The translations under genes were made by a program, and so were the position numbers. From contig OY292278.1 of the NCBI GenBank assembly GCA_958496175.1, positions 14,446,001 through 14,510,000 on the forward strand: a stretch of DNA of 64,000 nt, in the 5' to 3' direction. The notes under the pieces are model-generated. The model saw only the letters and a list, made by a program, of their open reading frames with translations. It was not told the DNA's origin and ran no database searches. This DNA is from Sisyra terminalis. Taxonomy: Eukaryota > Arthropoda > Insecta > Neuroptera > Sisyridae. The stretch's first letter is position 1; each line of letters begins with the position of its first letter. This document shows positions 59,310 to 64,000 of the stretch, one piece after another.

Positions 59310-59615
59310 TTAAATAAGAAGAAAATTCAGGTTGTTTAAGATCTTTTTGTTTTTTTTTATTTAATATTTTATTATTTCAAAAAGCAACGTTTCGTTACGT
59401 AATCGTAACTTCCTCAGGCTTCTTGATTTACAAAATTAAATATTTTATTTTTTTTATTAGAATTAGAAAAAAAAAAATTTAATTTTGTAAATCAAGAAGC
59501 CTGAGGAAGTTTCGATTACGTAACGAAACGTTGCTTTTTGAAATAATAAAATATTAAATAAAAATAAAAAAAAACAAAAAGATCTTAAACAACCTGAATT
59601 TTCTTCTTATTTAAT
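59310..59615. repeat. Near-perfect palindrome with two hammerhead-like cores
   Basis: The arms are inverted copies separated by a short AT-rich centre near 59430-59480. Cores: minus 59418-59386 and plus 59501-59530, both CTGAGGA-A-...-GAAACGTTGC. The outer ends carry the cctgaattttcttcttattt sequence also seen around 38512 and 38692. Confidence 0.82.
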
Positions 59616-59715
59616 AAAATATAAAAGCTGAGATCTGATTTTTATCATCTATTATGGTAAATATTAATATTTGTGTAAATATTAATATAAACTTTTCAAA
59701 CTGAAATTACTGTGC

Positions 59716-59740
59716 CTGATGAAGTTACAATACGAAACGT
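59716..59740 (+). ncRNA. Hammerhead-like core with shortened stem
   Basis: CTGATGA-A-GTTACAATAC-GAAACGTAGC. Compared with the copy at 38611, the hairpin has lost a few bases, so the stem no longer closes. The downstream agctaattgaat is shared with that copy. Confidence 0.5.
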
Positions 59741-59764
59741 AGCTAATTGAATAGTAAAAATATT

Positions 59765-60726
59765 AAATATTAGCTGATCCCCGCAACTTCGTCTGCGTAA
59801 CGTAAGTGTATATTATGTTTTCTTTTCAAATTTGCCGTTGTAGTTGTAGTGGTATATGAAAATTTTTATTTTTCTTATTTCTTTAACGAAAAACATAATC
59901 ATACTTAAAAACACTATTTTGTCAACTTTAAAAAGACACATTTAATAAACTGTTGCAAAGAATAAAATTGTTCTATGTAATAATCTATTAATATTCCCAA
60001 AATATTTATAAATATCTAAAAAGAGTATGCTGTTGCGTATAGCTACGGTAGGTATACCTACCGTAGACCAAATAATCAATAAATCAATCAGCATCTATAC
60101 ATAAATAAAAAATATCACCAAGTTCAATAAAGTTGGTCTTAATTATAAGTAAAATGGGGTGACAATGTTACATTTTTCAAATAACTTACATTTTTAAACT
60201 TATGATATCTTTCGAATGGAATGATCAAATTGAATAACTCAAGAAGCTATATAATGGTATTGAAGCAAACTTAAATATGCAGTCATTTATTTTGATAAGG
60301 ATTAATCCCAAAGTATAAATAAAAGAGCTTTTATAACGGTGACATTTATATATATATTTTTTAAAATGTAAAAACACTTATTGTGACATAACTATAATAG
60401 TTAGACATATGCTGTCGTTCTATTTTTTGTAGATAATGATATGTTCTGCAAAAGCGTACTACATTATTTTGTTCTATAACCAATAGTTTTCGCAGCGCAC
60501 GCGATAAAAGAATGTTTTTTGGTAATTTTTTCAGACCTTGGGTTACATTATTGGAGTTTTAGTATGGATCCCTAACTTTTTTGAAAATTTAATCTAGCCT
60601 ATGTTCACCGGAAATAGTGTAGCTTCCCAACAGTGAAAGAATTTTTCAAATCGGTCAAGTAGTTTCGGAGCCTATTCAAAGCAAACAAACAATCAAATCT
60701 TTCCTCTTTATAATAATAGATATAAT
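59765..60726 (+). mobile_element. Probable insect retroposon remnant
   Basis: The start (agctgatccccgcaacttcg) and the end (aaatcggtcaagtagtttcg ... aaagcaaacaaacaatcaaa, then an ATA-rich tail) match sequences I remember as common interspersed repeats in insects. The type (SINE-like or LINE 3' end) is not certain, and the interior is decayed with no ORF. Confidence 0.45.
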
Positions 60727-61099
60727 AAAAAATTACTATATTTTATGAACGGTTAAGTTTCCCAGATTTTATTTCTGTAGTTTTTATAATACTTTAAACA
60801 ATAAGATATGCAAATTTCTTATGGATTATTTAGTTATACGAATTAAAATCTTAAAGTAGTATGGCATTAAATCATGAGACCAAGAGAGGATGAACATTTA
60901 GGTAGAAAAGTGACCACTTATAACAATGAAAAGCAAGTGGATCAACTAATCTTACAAGTTGAGGTTGGGACTTTGGGGATAACTTTAGGAAAAATCTTAT
61001 ATTTTAATGCAATTTCGTAAATTCGTAATCAAAAGTGTTTTATTATTTTCCATAAAAAAAAATACCATATTTTTATAAAAATTGTGTCCCTTGAAGTGA
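60727..61099. other. AT-rich non-coding stretch
   Basis: Part of it (60745-60835) repeats sequence seen at 59150-59230 (ggttcccagattttatttct, ataagatatgcaa), a local direct duplication of about 80 bp. No gene. Confidence 0.5.
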
Positions 61100-61700
61100 T
61101 ATGCACCTCTATGCAAAATGTCCATCAACTAAATCCTCTCGTGATACAATCGCCCTTATAAATCAAGCCAATGGCAAATAACTGTCGTGCAATCTATTGT
61201 AATTTATTAATTGATCTTCGATTGAAATTAACTTTAATTTTTTCCTTTCGAAAAAAAATCGGATATAAATGGGACCGGATGTTGTTAATGAATGAGAACG
61301 ATTCTCGCCTCGCTCCGTAAAAATCAATTTTAACCTACAACTTCGTTTACTTACCTCATCATTACTCTGCCCTGTCGTCGCTCTAATCTACGGTTAATTA
61401 ATGACTTGTCATTATCAATGGACTCATTAAAACCCATGATAGAGGCTTTCGCGAAAAAAGCGCGCGATAATGACTTTGCCGCAACAAATTTATTACTTTC
61501 ATAAATGAAGGCAACTGGCCATAATATAATATCTAATCAATCATTTATGGCCTTTTTTTCATATTTATTTTGGTCAAATTACTTGTGTGCACTGAAAATA
61601 TGCGTTGCAGGGATTATTTGCATGTGTATTGAGACGTTTTCGTGTGCAAGAAATTAATTAAGGTTGCAGTAAGAAGAGAAATTTGTGGACTGACGTCATT
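61100..61700. promoter_or_regulatory. Less AT-rich non-coding block, possible enhancer
   Basis: Dense homeodomain-type words (attaattaatgac, catttatggcc, aattaatt) with CG-containing stretches (cgcgaaaaaagcgcgcgat) and no coding or transposon match. It has the look of conserved regulatory DNA, but conservation cannot be judged from one sequence. Confidence 0.3.
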
Positions 61701-63058
61701 AATTAGGTATTTTGTTTTTAAGTGATTGACGTAAAATTATTACTTATAATTGTAAATGTTGTTATGGAGAAAAAAAAGTAGTAATTCGTAACCTTGCAAG
61801 GTTTGCAAGTTTCAAATGAAATGGAGAGAACTGAGAGAAATTTTTCGTGGTTCAATTTAATGTTGGTAGATGTTAGCACTTGTAATAATGTAAAAATTTA
61901 TGAAACTTTATCATATATCTAACAGATGGCGCTAAATTGTTTATTCAATCAATTAATGAATTATTTAATTTCATTTACTTAAAATTTATGGCAACAGGTA
62001 CTGTTAGAGAAGTATACGTAATACGTCAATACAGTGTTGAACTATTTACTTTAATGGATAATCAAGACACTGTAGTTTTGCATTGTGGCCCATATGCATT
62101 TATCGCAGTAATAAAACAGAGGTTTTTGAGATGTAAGCAAAGAATTTTGATTCTTAAAAAATTTTTTTTCTTCATCTAATATTAAAGTTTTTTGTGCTTT
62201 ACTTTTTAATTTTGCCAAATTATCAATCCTGGAAGACTAAAAACAAATAGTTCTTAAATAAAAATGTCAACTTTTTTTATTTATTTGGAGCATATAAAAT
62301 CTCAGCCTTTGAACCTTATGCAAATTAAAAAAAATAAAGTTTACACGAAAAATAAAAAAATTGACTTTTACAGTAATGAGATGAAAAAATGCCAATTTTT
62401 AAAGGGTTAAACCTGATGGTTTGGGAAATTTAAGTAGAAATTAAGTATGAATTCTTGTAAATATTTTTTTTCTTTATAAAAAATTAGGGGTAAAATATTA
62501 ACCCTTTTTGATCGAAGTCGAACGTTTCCTCACGACAAATTATCAAATATAAATGCAATTTTTTTATCAATAAATGATGAGCTTATATTTGGGAAGGAAA
62601 AAAGGTATAAATATTAATGAGCAAATGAGAGTTCGAAAACGATGGATGTGCTTATGGGTCTTCTATAACATTCCAGTCCATTTATGGAAACCAAGATATA
62701 AACAGATCATTTAGTTGGTATCATAAAAATAATAATAATTCACGCAATTTTTCCCATTTTCTGCCCATAAAATTATTTTTCTACACTAAAAACTACTTCC
62801 ATTTTTTTTATGAAATAGAGGCTAATTGTATTTGTAAAAACTAAGTTTTTCATCAATCATTTCAATACTTAGTCTTTTGATAAAAGAAAGAAAAATTTTT
62901 TTTCGTACGATTGAACTATAATTGCAATTGGAAGCAATATCTAGCGAATAACTTTCTAAGGATTTGAAGAATATTAACGAGGCTGGATAATAAAGAAAAT
63001 TATTTAATTTCTTAAAAAAACATGAGTTATTGTGTATGAATTTCTAATAAGTTTTAAA
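61701..63058. other. AT-rich non-coding stretch
   Basis: The open frame at 61937-62179 (80 codons) has a middle of mixed composition but no recognised motif; it could be transposon debris. Confidence 0.4.
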
Positions 63059-63318
63059 GGGAATCAAAATAAGATTTTTTCGCTGACTTTGAACAGTTAT
63101 ACTGTGTATACAATATACAGGATATATTGCGGCCCAATTTATGTAGTATAATTTAATAAAATAATATACAAAAATCATACCATAAACATAAATTTGAACA
63201 GAAGTTTAAACAAAAATATTCGTGACGTATTGCCCAGATACGTATTTCGATTGCCAAGCAATCTTCCTCAGTGATCATCAAGTAGTTTGGATCACTTCGT
63301 AACTGCTTTGTGATGATT
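63059..63318. repeat. Palindromic repeat family A, half copy
   Basis: It carries the family head (ggaatcaaaataagatttt) and one arm only, with an intact minus-strand core at 63272-63244 (CTGAGGA-A-GATTGC...GCAATC-GAAA). The second arm is missing after tgatgattcgtcac, so the palindrome is not obligatory for the family. Confidence 0.78.
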
Positions 63319-63963
63319 CGTCACAAAGCGTTCCAGAATGGTATTTGGACCATTTTTGGAATGTATGTTGGTACTAAAGAGATATGCTAATACTCGAAGT
63401 TTCAGCTGTCAAGATTTTTTTTTGCGAATAACTCAAAAAAATGATAATTTATAAAATAATGTTTTTCTTTAACAATAAGTAAATCAATTTGACTGAAATT
63501 TGGACATATTTTGGAATATTTCTTAGATTTTTTCAAATAACGTTCAAAATGAACAGCTAAAATATGTTTTGATATTAATTTAATACATTTTCGAAACATT
63601 TCAAACTATTTTTAGGACATGTGCTTTAGGTCTATTGTAATTGTATCGATTGAAAGTAGTTCTACTTTACAAATCTTCAAATTGTGGAAGACAAATTTGT
63701 TGTTAAAATTTTATTTTTGTTTCTTCGTCAACTTTGAAATTGCTTTCTTATTTTTAAGTAAAGTTATATGTCATATTATCCGACACCCTCGACTTCATAA
63801 GCGATATATTTACACGTTACTAATGATTGCTTTTTCTAAACACCGAAAAATACATATCTAAGTTATTTCAATAAATAAATAATCTCAATAATATTATTTA
63901 ATTTTTAGCAGGAAAATGGACATGAAAGAATGTAAATCCATGTAATAATAATTAATTCAGTGA
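63319..63963. other. AT-rich non-coding stretch
   Basis: Nothing recognisable; the short frames have chance composition. Confidence 0.5.
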
Positions 63964-63999
63964 CGGTTCGGTCCTTTATTTGACCTCCATCAGGCTTCT
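63964..63999 (-). ncRNA. Hammerhead-like core at the window edge
   Basis: Minus strand: CTGATGG-A-GGTC...GACC-GAACCGTC. The GGTC/GACC stem is intact, but two core bases differ from CTGANGA and GAAA. The element continues past the window end. Confidence 0.4.
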
Positions 64000-64000
64000 A

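Noticed and set aside
61937..62179. 80-codon frame with TGTVREVYVIRQYS
   Set aside because: Considered as a piggyBac or other transposase fragment, but no characteristic block is present.

Overview
This is a strongly AT-rich, intron-bearing, transposon-rich animal nuclear segment, almost certainly from an insect. The evidence is two spliced insect-type ELOVL genes, mariner, hAT, Jockey-like and Penelope-like debris, a tRNA-Ser-derived SINE, many short inverted-repeat elements, and the absence of operons or prokaryotic signals. The order cannot be fixed from the sequence; a beetle or another holometabolous insect is a guess. Only two host genes can be supported.

Genes (5.8-19.8 kb). Two paralogous very-long-chain fatty acid elongase (ELOVL) genes lie tail to tail. 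Gene 1 (+, 5827-10149) has seven or eight recognisable coding exons; its first coding exon or exons were not found and probably lie left of the window. Its third-motif exon exists in two full, divergent, phase-compatible versions (6255-6335 and 7289-7372), a likely mutually exclusive pair. Gene 2 (-, 19790-15960) is complete: six coding exons encoding 268 residues. Its last exon is separated by a 2.1-kb intron holding two MITEs. Both proteins carry the KxxExxDT, HxxHH, NxxxHxxMYxYY and TxxQxxQ motifs of ELOVL condensing enzymes, which add malonyl-CoA to long acyl-CoAs in the ER membrane.

The rest (0-5.8 kb, 10-16 kb, 20-64 kb) is intergenic or intronic. It is dominated by decayed mobile DNA: a Penelope-like GIY-YIG remnant (3.8-4.4 kb), a Jockey-like RT fragment (21.3 kb), a broken arthropod repeat ORF (22.5-23.4 kb), mariner fragments (26.8 and 55.6 kb), a hAT transposase fragment (31.3-32.1 kb), two SINE copies (12.4 and 34.3 kb), a 3.0-kb TIR element with a perfect 8-bp target duplication (44.9-47.9 kb) containing a nested fold-back dimer, and long-TIR elements at 24.4 and 49.4 kb plus many MITEs.

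The most striking non-genic pattern is about seventeen short segments with a hammerhead-ribozyme-like core (CTGANGA, one extra A, a short hairpin, then GAAA). Most sit in inverted pairs forming long palindromes (27.4, 27.9, 37.7, 43.7, 56.8 and 59.4 kb). This fits hammerhead-bearing Penelope-like retroelement ends, but in an unusual back-to-back arrangement. A few less AT-rich non-coding stretches (18.9-19.3, 39.9-40.3, 58.3-58.9, 61.1-61.7 kb) look like regulatory DNA; one contains a good CTCF-core match. No tRNA or rRNA gene and no CRISPR array was seen.
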